Assembly (NCBI GenBank): GCA_023409995.1
Contig: JAEYQN010000119.1
Location: 1-64,000, forward strand
Reading direction: 5' to 3'
DNA from: Cyanobacteria bacterium OH_CBB_238
GTDB lineage: Bacteria > Cyanobacteriota > Vampirovibrionia > Gastranaerophilales > Gastranaerophilaceae
Length of the DNA: 64,000 nucleotides
The notes beneath the pieces are model-generated. The model was given only the letters and a program-made list of their open reading frames with translations, ran no database searches and had not been told where the DNA came from. The position numbers and the translations under genes are program-made. This document shows positions 8,522-18,324 of the stretch, piece by piece. Position 1 is the first letter of the stretch, and each line of letters begins with the position of its first letter.

Positions 8522-8717
8522 CCTATGCTCCTTATCTTTAAGGCATATACCCTAAACTAGCCTTTCCATCATGCTTTTCGACACTTATAAACATGTTCTT
8601 TAGCTTATTCTGCGACTTTAAAAGATTATGTTACAAATCTTTATAAACATGCCTGCGAATAAAGATTATATTTGTCTTAAAAAAGCAAAACATTTATTAT
8701 TAAGTCCAGGTAATTCT

Positions 8718-9059
8718 ATGAATAAAAATACTTTAGCTATAAAAATAAAGCAGGCACGAATCGAATCGGGCATAAAACAAGAAATCTCAGCAAACGAGCT
8801 CAATATAGCTGTTTCTGCTATTTCAGCAATAGAATCAGGAAACAGAAAAATTGACGCTATAGAGCTATGGAAACTTGCAAAATTATATTCAAAAAAAATA
8901 GGATGGTTTTTCGATGAATCTGATAAGCCAGAGTTTGAATACAAAGATGACAAGCTTATGCATGAGGCTTTTACATTGATGGAAAACTCACCAAAAAACT
9001 TCAAAAGGGCGGCTTTAAAAGGACTTATAGGATTTTTAAAAGAGGGAAATACTCCATAA
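8718..9059 (+). CDS. XRE-family regulator coupled to cobO
   Basis: 113 residues from ATG 8718. An upstream in-frame ATG at 8628 would add 30 residues with no HTH character and lacks a convincing SD. The HTH_3 domain 'LAIKIKQARIESGIKQ...NELNIAVSAISAIESGNRK' is followed by 'LWKLAKLYSKKIGWFFDE' and a roughly 40-residue C-terminal helix. Its TAA shares its last base with the cobO ATG (TAATG at 9057-9061), so the two are translationally coupled. This suggests a regulator of corrinoid metabolism. I see no ligand-binding domain. Confidence 0.82.
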   Translation: MNKNTLAIKIKQARIESGIKQEISANELNIAVSAISAIESGNRKIDAIELWKLAKLYSKKIGWFFDESDKPEFEYKDDKLMHEAFTLMENSPKNFKRAALKGLIGFLKEGNTP

Positions 9060-9631
9060 TGAAACATAAAAATAATCTAATAAATCCACAATTTAAAGAA
9101 CATGGCTATATTCAAGTCTACACTGGAGATGGGAAAGGAAAGACCACTGCATCATTGGGATTAACAATGAGAGCTCTTGGAAGAGGATGGAACGTACTAA
9201 TTGTGATGTTCACAAAAGGTGGAGACGATTACGGAGAATTATACTCTTTTACAAACTTGAGCAGTGTGCTTACAAATAAACTAAAAATTGTTCAAGCGGG
9301 AATCGACCGCATTGTTTATGCAAACAACATGAATGAAGCTGACAAAAAAGCAATAACTGACGGTTGGAATATTGCAAAAAGCGCTATATATTCAGGAGAA
9401 TACAAATTAATAGTCTTAGATGAGGCCAATATTGCAATAGATTTAGAATTAATTGACTTAAATGAAATTATTGATGTACTAAAAAACAAACCAGACAATG
9501 TTGAGATTGTATTAACAGGCAGAAATGCCCGCAAAGAAATAATCGAAGTTGCCCATCTCGTTTCAGAAATCAAGCCAATAAAGCATTATTGGGACAAAGG
9601 AATAAAAGCAAGAAAAGGTATTGAATTTTAA
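9059..9631 (+). CDS. cobO: Corrinoid adenosyltransferase (CobO/BtuR type)
   Basis: 190 residues. It transfers the adenosyl group of ATP to cob(I)alamin or cob(I)yrinate to make the coenzyme form. The diagnostic P-loop GDGKGKTTA (23-31) is followed by 'LGLTMRALGRGW', a Walker B 'KLIVLDEANIA' and the late 'VEIVLTGRNA' typical of CobA/CobO. Length matches the family (about 170-200). It is translationally coupled to the XRE gene upstream. No other cobalamin biosynthesis genes are in the window, so a salvage role is likely. Confidence 0.93.
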   Translation: MKHKNNLINPQFKEHGYIQVYTGDGKGKTTASLGLTMRALGRGWNVLIVMFTKGGDDYGELYSFTNLSSVLTNKLKIVQAGIDRIVYANNMNEADKKAITDGWNIAKSAIYSGEYKLIVLDEANIAIDLELIDLNEIIDVLKNKPDNVEIVLTGRNARKEIIEVAHLVSEIKPIKHYWDKGIKARKGIEF

Positions 9632-9668
9632 TTTCAAATATTATCTACACTATTTATATGATATTAAA

Positions 9669-9785
9669 GCGAGGTATTAAAGAGTTCATGGCTATAGACC
9701 GATAAAGGAAATGTGAGGGCGAAAGCCCAATACCAAACCTCCTCCCCAAGTCTAGTAGCCGCCATCAATTGGACGGCTTTTTTTT
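9669..9785 (+). ncRNA. Candidate structured small RNA
   Basis: Between cobO and its terminator lies a non-coding tract with several nested pairings. GGTATT (9673-9678) can pair with AATACC (9729-9734), or GAGGT (9671-9675) with ACCTC (9737-9741). GGGC-GAAA-GCCC (9717-9728) is a GNRA-capped hairpin abutting the AATACC strand. A strong terminator (9757-9785) closes it. A possible -10 (TATGAT, about 9657) precedes it. It does not match the conserved cores of SRP RNA, 6S RNA, RNase P, tmRNA or the cobalamin riboswitch that I can recall. It could also be only the cobO 3'UTR. Confidence 0.45.
9757..9785 (+). terminator. Rho-independent terminator
   Basis: Stem AGCCG/CGGCT (9757-9761 with 9774-9778), extended by CC/GG with a bulged A, loop ATCAATT, followed by eight T residues (9778-9785). 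Confidence 0.9.
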
Positions 9786-9801
9786 ATGGAATAAAACACA
9801 A

Positions 9802-9831
9802 AACCCGTATAAATTTTGTTCCATACGGGTT
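9802..9831 (-). terminator. Terminator after the 9859-10329 gene
   Basis: Perfect 9-bp stem AACCCGTAT/ATACGGGTT (9802-9810 with 9823-9831), followed on the minus strand by a T-rich tract. Confidence 0.85.
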
Positions 9832-9858
9832 ATTAGACATTTAAAATATTAATTACAG

Positions 9859-10329
9859 CTATATAGATAAAAGCAAATGAGACTGAACACCATCTTTTTC
9901 GCTATTGTACTTTGCCTTACCTTCTATAATAACTTTATTTATATCAGGCATTGATTTTCCAATTATCTCTTTTGTTGTATATTCCTTACCGAGAAAAATA
10001 CGGACTACATTACCTAAAGATGATTTAATATCTTTATCAACTAATTCATCAAGAAGTCTTTTCACCTCTATTACAGATGACTTATTTTTTGATGAAACAC
10101 CTTTATCCCTAACTATTTCGCCAAGCTTTTCTGCAATATTAGAAGATCCCAAATCAAAACTAGAAGACTGATCCGCATTTCTTACGTCTCTCCATTCAAT
10201 CTGATCGTTATAATCTTCGTCATACCAAACGGCAATCGATAAATCTTGTGTAGCGGAATCCCTAATAAATGTGACACCCTTAAATGCAGGTCCACTTTTT
10301 GTATTAGCGATAGAAATAGGTCTAATCAT
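9859..10329 (-). CDS. Hypothetical protein with N-terminal F-x-G motif
   Basis: 156 residues, no recognised family. SD AAAGGAG lies seven bases before the ATG. Residues 13-18 are G-P-A-F-K-G, the short N-terminal motif also seen in 45346-46320 and 55430-57403. The remainder mixes beta-like segments ('DLSIAVWYDEDY') with a helical middle ('VIEVKRLLDELVDKDIKSSL') and ends 'VQSHLLLSI'. There are no cysteines, TM helices or signal peptide. It is monocistronic with its own terminator. Confidence 0.75.
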   Translation of the reverse strand: MIRPISIANTKSGPAFKGVTFIRDSATQDLSIAVWYDEDYNDQIEWRDVRNADQSSSFDLGSSNIAEKLGEIVRDKGVSSKNKSSVIEVKRLLDELVDKDIKSSLGNVVRIFLGKEYTTKEIIGKSMPDINKVIIEGKAKYNSEKDGVQSHLLLSI

Positions 10330-10561
10330 CCTATATCTCCTTTATTTATTGCAAAATTTTTATGTACCCATTTTAGCATAATAAGTCAACTCATGTATTT
10401 AGCGAGAATGTAACAAAATGTAAATTTAAAACACAATACAAGCACTTTTGAAACTTGAGGTAAATTAAATAAGTATCAAATGAAAACTAAACAAGACATT
10501 AATAACTAACTACCAAATACTAACCTAAATGAGCCCTAAGGGGCTATTTTTTTGCATAAAA
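10330..10561. other. Intergenic region with an orphan plus-strand terminator
   Basis: The region holds the promoter side of the 9859-10329 gene. A 9-codon frame opens at the ATG near 10479 without an SD. A hairpin AGCCC-TAAG-GGGCT (10532-10545) is followed by A and seven T residues on the plus strand. No plus-strand gene lies upstream of that terminator, so a short transcript may end here. Nothing else is seen. Confidence 0.5.
10532..10553 (+). terminator. Plus-strand terminator without an annotated gene
   Basis: 5-bp GC-rich stem (10532-10536 with 10541-10545), TAAG loop, then a T7 run. Its orientation excludes it from serving rsmG or the 9859-10329 gene, which are both on the minus strand. 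Confidence 0.65.
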
Positions 10562-11269
10562 TTATAGCGGATTTTTCTTTGCCAACCCATTTTCTCTAGG
10601 ATATATTAGAGGAGTTTTCTTAATTTTTTTTATTATAATGAGGACTCTCTGATGATGTTCTGTTAATGGCAGATTATATTCTATCTTTGTATCAAACTCT
10701 GCTCCTAAAACTTCAAATGCTCTCTTGGCATTGCTCAATTCAATATCAGCAATTTTTGACTTATAAGCAATAAAATAGCCACCAACTTTCAGATAAGGAA
10801 CAGCATATTCAAGAATTACATTCAAATCAGCAACTGCTCTACTTGTAACAATATCAAATGACTCTTTCATAACTATGTTTAAGTCTTCAACTCTAGCACA
10901 GATAGGGCACAAATTATTCAGGTCAAGTTCACTTTTAGCAGATTCTATAAATGATATCTTTTTCTTTATTGAATCAACAGCATATACCTTGATATGTGGA
11001 TAAACAATACTTATTGGTATTGAAGGGAAACCGCCTCCTGTACCAATATCCAAAAGCTTTATTTTTTCAATTTTTTTTTGATTAAAAAATTTACCTATAG
11101 CAAGAGAGTCAAAAATATGTTTCTCATAAATAACATTTAAATCATTCTTGCTCATTAAATTAGTATGCGCATTATAAGCCTGAAATAACTCAATAAATTT
11201 TTCTAATCTATTTTTGTCACTATCATTTATATCTATTCCAAATTCATTTTTAATAGTTTCTATTTTCAT
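10562..11269 (-). CDS. rsmG: 16S rRNA (guanine527-N7)-methyltransferase RsmG
   Basis: 235 residues. The Rossmann SAM-binding motif 'KLLDIGTGGGFPSIPI' (71-86) and the family strand 'VTSRAVADLNVILEYA' identify RsmG (GidB), which methylates G527 in the 16S decoding region. 'LMSKNDLNVIYEKHIFDSLA' near residue 38 is also characteristic. ATG overlaps the stop of the upstream ATPase-TPR gene by four bases (ATGA). Confidence 0.95.
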   Translation of the reverse strand: MKIETIKNEFGIDINDSDKNRLEKFIELFQAYNAHTNLMSKNDLNVIYEKHIFDSLAIGKFFNQKKIEKIKLLDIGTGGGFPSIPISIVYPHIKVYAVDSIKKKISFIESAKSELDLNNLCPICARVEDLNIVMKESFDIVTSRAVADLNVILEYAVPYLKVGGYFIAYKSKIADIELSNAKRAFEVLGAEFDTKIEYNLPLTEHHQRVLIIIKKIKKTPLIYPRENGLAKKNPL

Positions 11270-13791
11270 TTTTTCTTAAATTCACCTATCAGCTGCATAA
11301 ATTTAGCATTTCCAAGCCTAACCTTCAAATCATTAATTCTAGTATTAACTTTTTGCACATTTTCTTCATTTGGCTGTTTCATAATTAGTCGCCTTGCCTG
11401 AAAATATGATTTTAATGCTTTTGCATCCATCTTTCTATTATAGTAGAAATCACCAAGCTCCAAGTATGCAGAAGCTGCATAGAAATGATCTTCTAATCTT
11501 CTAGCTGCACCCAAAGCCTTAACCAGATTTTCCAGAGCTCTGTCAGGATAACTCACCTGCAATATATGAGCTATTTTTGAATAGCCAAAATATAAGCCTT
11601 CAAAATTATTTTGTTTTTTATCAACATTAATAGCTAATTCATAATACTCTATGGCATTGTTATAATCATTTCTCTCAGAATATATGCCTGCAATATTGGA
11701 ATAAGCAGACGAAAGATAAGTATTGACAGTAGGGTCTTCTGATACTTCTGCACACTTATTATAAAAAGAAAAAGCTTCATCCAATTTACCAAAGTCATCT
11801 AAATATAAAGCGTATTTAAAGAAGGCCTCACTCTTCAAGCCCAAATCATCTATTGTTTCTATTTCTGTCAACGCTTTCTGACAATTATTCAAAGCTCCCA
11901 ACGGGTTTGAGTTGTTATCTTCTATTTCGGCAAGATCCAAATAAACTCTTCCCAAAAGTGAAGATGGATTGTTTACAGATGATGTTAGTATTTTGTTATA
12001 TGTGTCTTTTGCTTGAGTAAATTTGTATGTTTCTACATATATTTGAGCAATGTTTAATAATATATAATTCGCTTTAATCGGCTCGTTGGACAAATACAGC
12101 TCATATACTTTTTGAAATTGCAATATTGCAGTATCTAATTTCTGATTTTTTTTATAGCAAAGAGCCAATTTTGTCATTATTATTGGCTTTTTCAATTCAA
12201 AAAGAGAATCTTCCTTCAATTCCAGTGCTGCCTTGTATGTGTTAATAGCTGAAGAAAAATCATAAGCAGATTCATATCTTTGAGCCAAATTAAGCCTGCC
12301 TTCAATTCCTGAACCGTAACTCTGTTGTTCACTTGTAGCTTCTTCTATAATGGCTATTTTCCCTCCTGAATCAACATTACTTGAACCAGACATATCCATT
12401 TTATCATTATCCATAGTTTCATTTACAAGCTTAATTTCTTCTTCTGTAAGCTCAAAATTAGACTTGTAACTACCTTGTTTCCTAGAAGAAAGAGAAGGAG
12501 TCTCTGGAAGATTAGTAAAAGCAATAGGAGATGATTGAAAATTCCAGTCATACGAAACCGAGCGAGAATAACTTAGATAATTAAAACCAACCTTCTCTCC
12601 ATGTTGGGCCTGAGATAAATTACCTGTTTTGGCAAGTTGAAATTGACTGGAATGATAATCAATTTCTTTTCTCATAGTTGCTCTTGATATTAACAAATCT
12701 CTCAACGATGGTTTCTTTGGAAGCTGTGATTCATAAAGCTCTTTTAAATAATTATGAACCTTTGCTTGAGACTCAGGCTCCATTGTTTTTAAAAGTTCTT
12801 CTTTTATATAGTCTTTTAAATAAATAAAATTTGAATCAGCAGCTATTACCATTCGGCTCTTTAAGTGTTCAATATCTTCTTTTGATGCAAGACTTTGCTT
12901 AATAATAAAAGACTCACTAACCCCCTGCCTTATAGAGGCCAAAAACCATAGTAATTTAAGAAATTTATCAGGGAGAAGTCCCAGGATTTTAAAAATTAGA
13001 AACTCAGGAAAAGTTGTATTCCGCTTAGAATATTCTGCCTCTAAACTAGGAAAAGATATCTGGAGTAATTTTATTATATTAATAACCATAGAAGAATATA
13101 ACAAATGTCCCTTAGTATGTTTGAACATTTGCTCAATATGAAATGCATTTTCCTCTATTTTACCAATAGAGATAAGTTCTGAAAACTTTTGCAAATCAAG
13201 CAATTTAGCAATCGCAACTATACCAATACTTGGCAAATCATCTTCATCAAAAGATCTTGAAGATATAACAACTTTAATTTTTTCAAACCTTGTAAGGTAA
13301 TCTAAAAAATATAAGATGTCTTTACGAATGTTTTTTTCCACTTTATTCAACTCTAAAGAATCAAAGGCAAAGACCATTGGCTTATCAATAGATTTAATAA
13401 ATGTGTTAATTTTTTCGGAAAAAATATTCGAATCAACCTTAGGCAAAACAAGTTTTTTTTCATTATGAAATGAAGCAAAATCTTTAAATAAAGATAATAG
13501 GATATCGTCTAAATTAGTAGCTGGAAAAAAGTTAATCTTAAAAAATAACACTTCTTTAGAAAGAAAATCAGCAAGAGAATTTAATATTACTGTTTTTCCA
13601 GACCCCATAAAACCTTTAAGGAGAAATACTTTTTTATCCTCTTTAAAGAATTCTACAAAGTCATCCAAAACTTCTTTATTTGTATTTAAAATAAATTTAT
13701 TCAGCTCAGATGTATTATTTTCCGAAAAAGTATTTGCTCCAATAAACTCTGAAGCTTCCTTATATATGTCATTAAGAAAATCGTACTGCAT
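11266..13791 (-). CDS. P-loop ATPase with C-terminal TPR repeats (STAND-like)
   Basis: 841 residues. The N-terminal NTPase has Walker A GFMGSGKT (60-67), a Walker B-like 'KPMVFAFDSLEL' (about 140) and 'IKVVISSRSF' (sensor/arginine region, about 175). A helical winged region follows, then from about residue 490 a run of TPRs ('YDFSSAINTYKAALELKE', 'TAILQFQKVYELYL', 'NNAIEYYELAINVDKKQNN'). This order (NTPase, helical linker, superhelical repeats) is that of STAND ATPases, which assemble on ligand sensing. No N-terminal effector domain is visible. It sits between the pilin-like fibre gene and rsmG, so it could also be a housekeeping or pilus-related protein. No clear SD precedes the ATG. Confidence 0.75.
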   Translation of the reverse strand: MQYDFLNDIYKEASEFIGANTFSENNTSELNKFILNTNKEVLDDFVEFFKEDKKVFLLKGFMGSGKTVILNSLADFLSKEVLFFKINFFPATNLDDILLSLFKDFASFHNEKKLVLPKVDSNIFSEKINTFIKSIDKPMVFAFDSLELNKVEKNIRKDILYFLDYLTRFEKIKVVISSRSFDEDDLPSIGIVAIAKLLDLQKFSELISIGKIEENAFHIEQMFKHTKGHLLYSSMVINIIKLLQISFPSLEAEYSKRNTTFPEFLIFKILGLLPDKFLKLLWFLASIRQGVSESFIIKQSLASKEDIEHLKSRMVIAADSNFIYLKDYIKEELLKTMEPESQAKVHNYLKELYESQLPKKPSLRDLLISRATMRKEIDYHSSQFQLAKTGNLSQAQHGEKVGFNYLSYSRSVSYDWNFQSSPIAFTNLPETPSLSSRKQGSYKSNFELTEEEIKLVNETMDNDKMDMSGSSNVDSGGKIAIIEEATSEQQSYGSGIEGRLNLAQRYESAYDFSSAINTYKAALELKEDSLFELKKPIIMTKLALCYKKNQKLDTAILQFQKVYELYLSNEPIKANYILLNIAQIYVETYKFTQAKDTYNKILTSSVNNPSSLLGRVYLDLAEIEDNNSNPLGALNNCQKALTEIETIDDLGLKSEAFFKYALYLDDFGKLDEAFSFYNKCAEVSEDPTVNTYLSSAYSNIAGIYSERNDYNNAIEYYELAINVDKKQNNFEGLYFGYSKIAHILQVSYPDRALENLVKALGAARRLEDHFYAASAYLELGDFYYNRKMDAKALKSYFQARRLIMKQPNEENVQKVNTRINDLKVRLGNAKFMQLIGEFKKK

Positions 13792-13833
13792 AAAGCCATT
13801 TTACAATACTTTGATAAAGAATCAAAGAAAATA

Positions 13834-15825
13834 CTATCTAGATTCTAAGGACTTCATCCTTTTATTCAATTGATCGTATTCTTTTTTCTGAGCCATCAGT
13901 TCTTTTTCTTGCCTTTTTAGAATATCTCGTTGGCGACTCATTTCACTTTCATACAGTTTTGAATTTTCTGAAAGTTTTTGTTTTAATACAGAATTTTCTT
14001 TTTCTAAAGCCTTGACTCTTATGTCTATGAAATTATTCTTTTTATCTGTTAACTGTATTTTTGCATTCAGTTCCTTAACAGAGTTCACTAAAGCAAATAA
14101 TATTTCGCTAGTATCAACATAAAAATACCCATCAGGCGCAATCGTCACAGCATTTGGCATAATTTTCTGTAATTCTTGAGCAATAACACCTGCTTTTAAA
14201 TGGTGTGACTTATCCTTCTTATATGTAAACCTGACCGTGTGAAGGCTCATTATTTTATTCAAACCATCTTTATATTCCCCTTGTATATTTTTTAATCTTA
14301 TATCAGAAGCAGATGACACCGTCCCACTAACAGTTAAATTTCCACCAATAGTTGCTGTTCTGACAAGAAAGTTACCACCAATTAAAGGGTCATTTCGTGT
14401 CGTGTTATCAATGTATAGCTGATTTGTCCAAGTTCCAGAAAATGTGGGTCCAGCATTTGATCCAATAGCAATATTTCCAGTACTATCAGGACCAAAGTTC
14501 GAGCCAGCATTAACCCCCAATGCAACATTTCTTTCTCCGCTTGTAAGACCAACAAGAGAATTAACACCAACAGCTGTATTATTATTCCCTGTTAAGTTTG
14601 CGATAATAGAGTTTGAACCAACAGCAACATTATTAGATCCACTCCTATTAACCATAAGCGTTTGGGTACCAAGCGCTGTATTAGATGTTCCCGTATAAAG
14701 AGACTGGTTTACTGCATCATCCCCTCTCATGGCATTAACACCAAACATTGAATTTGCGCTACCGCCACGCTGATTAAAGCCTGCATGAGAGCCAACAGCT
14801 GTATTCGCACCACCAGTAGAAGCCCTCAAAGCCTCTGCGCCCACTGCAGTGCTATCACTGTTACTTTGGTTTGCAGCCAATGATTGAAAGCCCATAGCAA
14901 CATTTGACCACCCTGAAATGTTTTGAGTCAATGCCCCAAACCCCATAGCTGTATTATTAGATCCATTTGTAGTAGCCTGTAATGCAGCTGCGCCGGTTGC
15001 AGTATTCCTATCTCCTGTATTTTGGTTTAATGCGAAATCACCAACTGCTGTGTTCTGTACACCACTAGAAGTTGCAGCCAGGGTAAATGAGCCAATAGCC
15101 GTATTAGCAGATCCTGTTGAACCATTAGCAGCAGAAAAACCAACCGCAGTATTGTTTTGTTGATCTATTATATTTGATAGAGAAAAAGCACCAACAGAAG
15201 TATTATTACTTCCAGCATATCTACGTAGCGCAAAAAAACCAACAGCAACATTAGATGATCCCACTTGATTCTCAAGAAGAGTCTCAAAACCACTAGAAGT
15301 ATTACGAATACCAGTAGTTATAGCCTGTGATGAATTCACTCCAACAGCTGTATTCTGACTACCTGAAGTATTTGCTAGAAGGGAATGAAAGCCAAGAGCA
15401 ACATTATCTACCCCGGAAGAATTATTCAACAATGTAGATGCGCCCACCGCGGTATTATTTTTAGCATCAAACGAAATTCTGCCAGTATTAGCTTGTCCCG
15501 TGGCTGTTTTTTGATAAAAGTCAATAAGAGATCGTCTAATCGCATAATTACTTGAAGAAGCATCTTCAGCCGGGGTCATTAACAAAATTCTACTTCCAGT
15601 CGAAGAAACTGGAGCAGCAACATCTCCTAAAACCATTGTCTGAGAATTACCTGTGCCATAATATATGTCAGAATTTGATCCTGATCCAGAAACAACGTAA
15701 TGCCATATGGCATCACTCGTTTTGCTTTTTTTTGACACTACTGGTATGACTGCAGCTAATATTAAGCTGACAATCATCAAAGTTATCAGGGCTTCTGCTA
15801 TAGAGAAGGCTTTTGTTGTCTTCAT
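13834..15825 (-). CDS. Prepilin-like protein with YadA-type head repeats and S74 chaperone domain
   Basis: 663 residues from ATG 15825 (SD-like GGAA upstream; the in-frame TTG at 15843 is less likely). The N-terminus has the type III/IV prepilin signature TKA-FSIAEALITLMIVS, with Phe at +1 and Glu at +5 after prepilin peptidase cleavage. A long series of roughly 22-26-residue repeats with the core N-T-A-V-G follows, as in YadA/Hia trimeric adhesin heads. The C-terminus carries SDIRLK, the Ser-Lys dyad (Ser507 and Lys five residues on) of the peptidase S74 intramolecular chaperone, then a coiled coil. S74 domains trimerise fibres and cut themselves off. A pilus-anchored trimeric fibre is inferred. 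Confidence 0.88.
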   Translation of the reverse strand: MKTTKAFSIAEALITLMIVSLILAAVIPVVSKKSKTSDAIWHYVVSGSGSNSDIYYGTGNSQTMVLGDVAAPVSSTGSRILLMTPAEDASSSNYAIRRSLIDFYQKTATGQANTGRISFDAKNNTAVGASTLLNNSSGVDNVALGFHSLLANTSGSQNTAVGVNSSQAITTGIRNTSSGFETLLENQVGSSNVAVGFFALRRYAGSNNTSVGAFSLSNIIDQQNNTAVGFSAANGSTGSANTAIGSFTLAATSSGVQNTAVGDFALNQNTGDRNTATGAAALQATTNGSNNTAMGFGALTQNISGWSNVAMGFQSLAANQSNSDSTAVGAEALRASTGGANTAVGSHAGFNQRGGSANSMFGVNAMRGDDAVNQSLYTGTSNTALGTQTLMVNRSGSNNVAVGSNSIIANLTGNNNTAVGVNSLVGLTSGERNVALGVNAGSNFGPDSTGNIAIGSNAGPTFSGTWTNQLYIDNTTRNDPLIGGNFLVRTATIGGNLTVSGTVSSASDIRLKNIQGEYKDGLNKIMSLHTVRFTYKKDKSHHLKAGVIAQELQKIMPNAVTIAPDGYFYVDTSEILFALVNSVKELNAKIQLTDKKNNFIDIRVKALEKENSVLKQKLSENSKLYESEMSRQRDILKRQEKELMAQKKEYDQLNKRMKSLESR

Positions 15826-15987
15826 TATTAATTTTCCATACAAAACTAGTCACTAAAACGATAACTACAGAATACAGTACATTTCAATTATGTACGTAAT
15901 CCATGTAAATGATTATTCAAACAAGATACTATTAACCGCAAAATACTAATAAAAATATTCCACAAATATATAAATTCTAACCACCAA

Positions 15988-16018
15988 AAAGGAGGTGTCC
16001 TAACGAACAACCCCCTTT
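15988..16018 (-). terminator. groESL terminator
   Basis: On the minus strand AAAGGGGG (16018-16011) pairs with CCTCCTTT (15995-15988), including one G-T pair, followed by T residues. It is located 32 nt after the groEL stop. Confidence 0.7.
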
Positions 16019-16049
16019 AAAAGTTTTAAAAAATAGGCATTTTGTGAAA

Positions 16050-17747
<1,698 letters not shown>

Positions 17748-18035
17748 CTATTCAATAACACCTAAAACATCTTTTACTGAAAGAATTTTGTAAGTTGTAT
17801 CATCCATTTTTACATCTGTTCCTGCATATTTAGCGTAAAGAACAATATCACCAACTTTTACTTCCATTTCTTCTTTTTTTCCATCTTCCAAGGTTTTTCC
17901 TGAACCTACAGCAACTACTTCACCTTTTTGTGGCTTTTCTTTTGCACTATCTGGAATAAAAATGCCACCTTGAGTTTGTTCAGCATCCTCGATAATTTTA
18001 ATAACTAATTTGTCTGCTAATGGTCTTATTGCCAT
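17748..18035 (-). CDS. groES: Co-chaperonin GroES (10 kDa)
   Basis: 95 residues with the family start '[20 protein letters not shown]', the mobile loop '[20 protein letters not shown]' and '[18 protein letters not shown]'. SD AGGAGG precedes the ATG. First gene of the operon. The upstream region lacks a CIRCE element but holds a perfect 17-bp palindrome (18147-18163). Confidence 0.98.
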   Translation of the reverse strand: MAIRPLADKLVIKIIEDAEQTQGGIFIPDSAKEKPQKGEVVAVGSGKTLEDGKKEEMEVKVGDIVLYAKYAGTDVKMDDTTYKILSVKDVLGVIE

Positions 18036-18146
18036 GTTCTTTCCTCCTATTAAAATAATATTTAATATAAACTCTACTATTATATTTTATATATTCAATT
18101 TTCGATTTTAATTTAAAAATTAATAAAAAATTAAGAATTTAATTTT

Positions 18147-18163
18147 CTAATGTTAAACATTAG
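18147..18163. promoter_or_regulatory. Palindrome CTAATGT-TAA-ACATTAG upstream of groES
   Basis: Perfect 7-3-7 inverted repeat, 112 bp upstream of the groES start. It lies downstream of a possible minus-strand -35 (TTGACT, 18198-18193) and -10 (TATTAC, near 18172). It is not the HrcA/CIRCE sequence (TTAGCACTC-N9-GAGTGCTAA). A heat-shock operator role is inferred from position only. Confidence 0.45.
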
Positions 18164-18267
18164 TATAAAAGTAATATATATAAATGCATTTTAGTCAAAA
18201 TAGAAGATAAAGCATCTGTATTTTTGATTGTAAAAACAGGCTCAAAGCCTTGCAAATACATGGTTAC

Positions 18268-18296
18268 TTGAAATAAATTTGACTTTTATATATAAT
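18268..18296 (+). promoter_or_regulatory. Sigma-70-type promoter
   Basis: TTGAAA (18268-18273), 17-bp spacer, TATAAT (18291-18296). Transcription from about 18303 excludes the GTG at 18298 as the start of the next gene and supports ATG 18325. Confidence 0.8.
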
Positions 18297-18324
18297 CGTG
18301 GCTACAAGAAGGAAAGGTTTTACT

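Noticed and set aside
9640-9785. Cobalamin riboswitch near cobO
   Set aside because: The tract is downstream of cobO, not in its leader, and the conserved B12-box core is not visible.
14444-14698. Plus-strand frame opposite the head-repeat region
   Set aside because: Its repetitive composition is the antisense image of the YadA-type repeats, with no SD or promoter.
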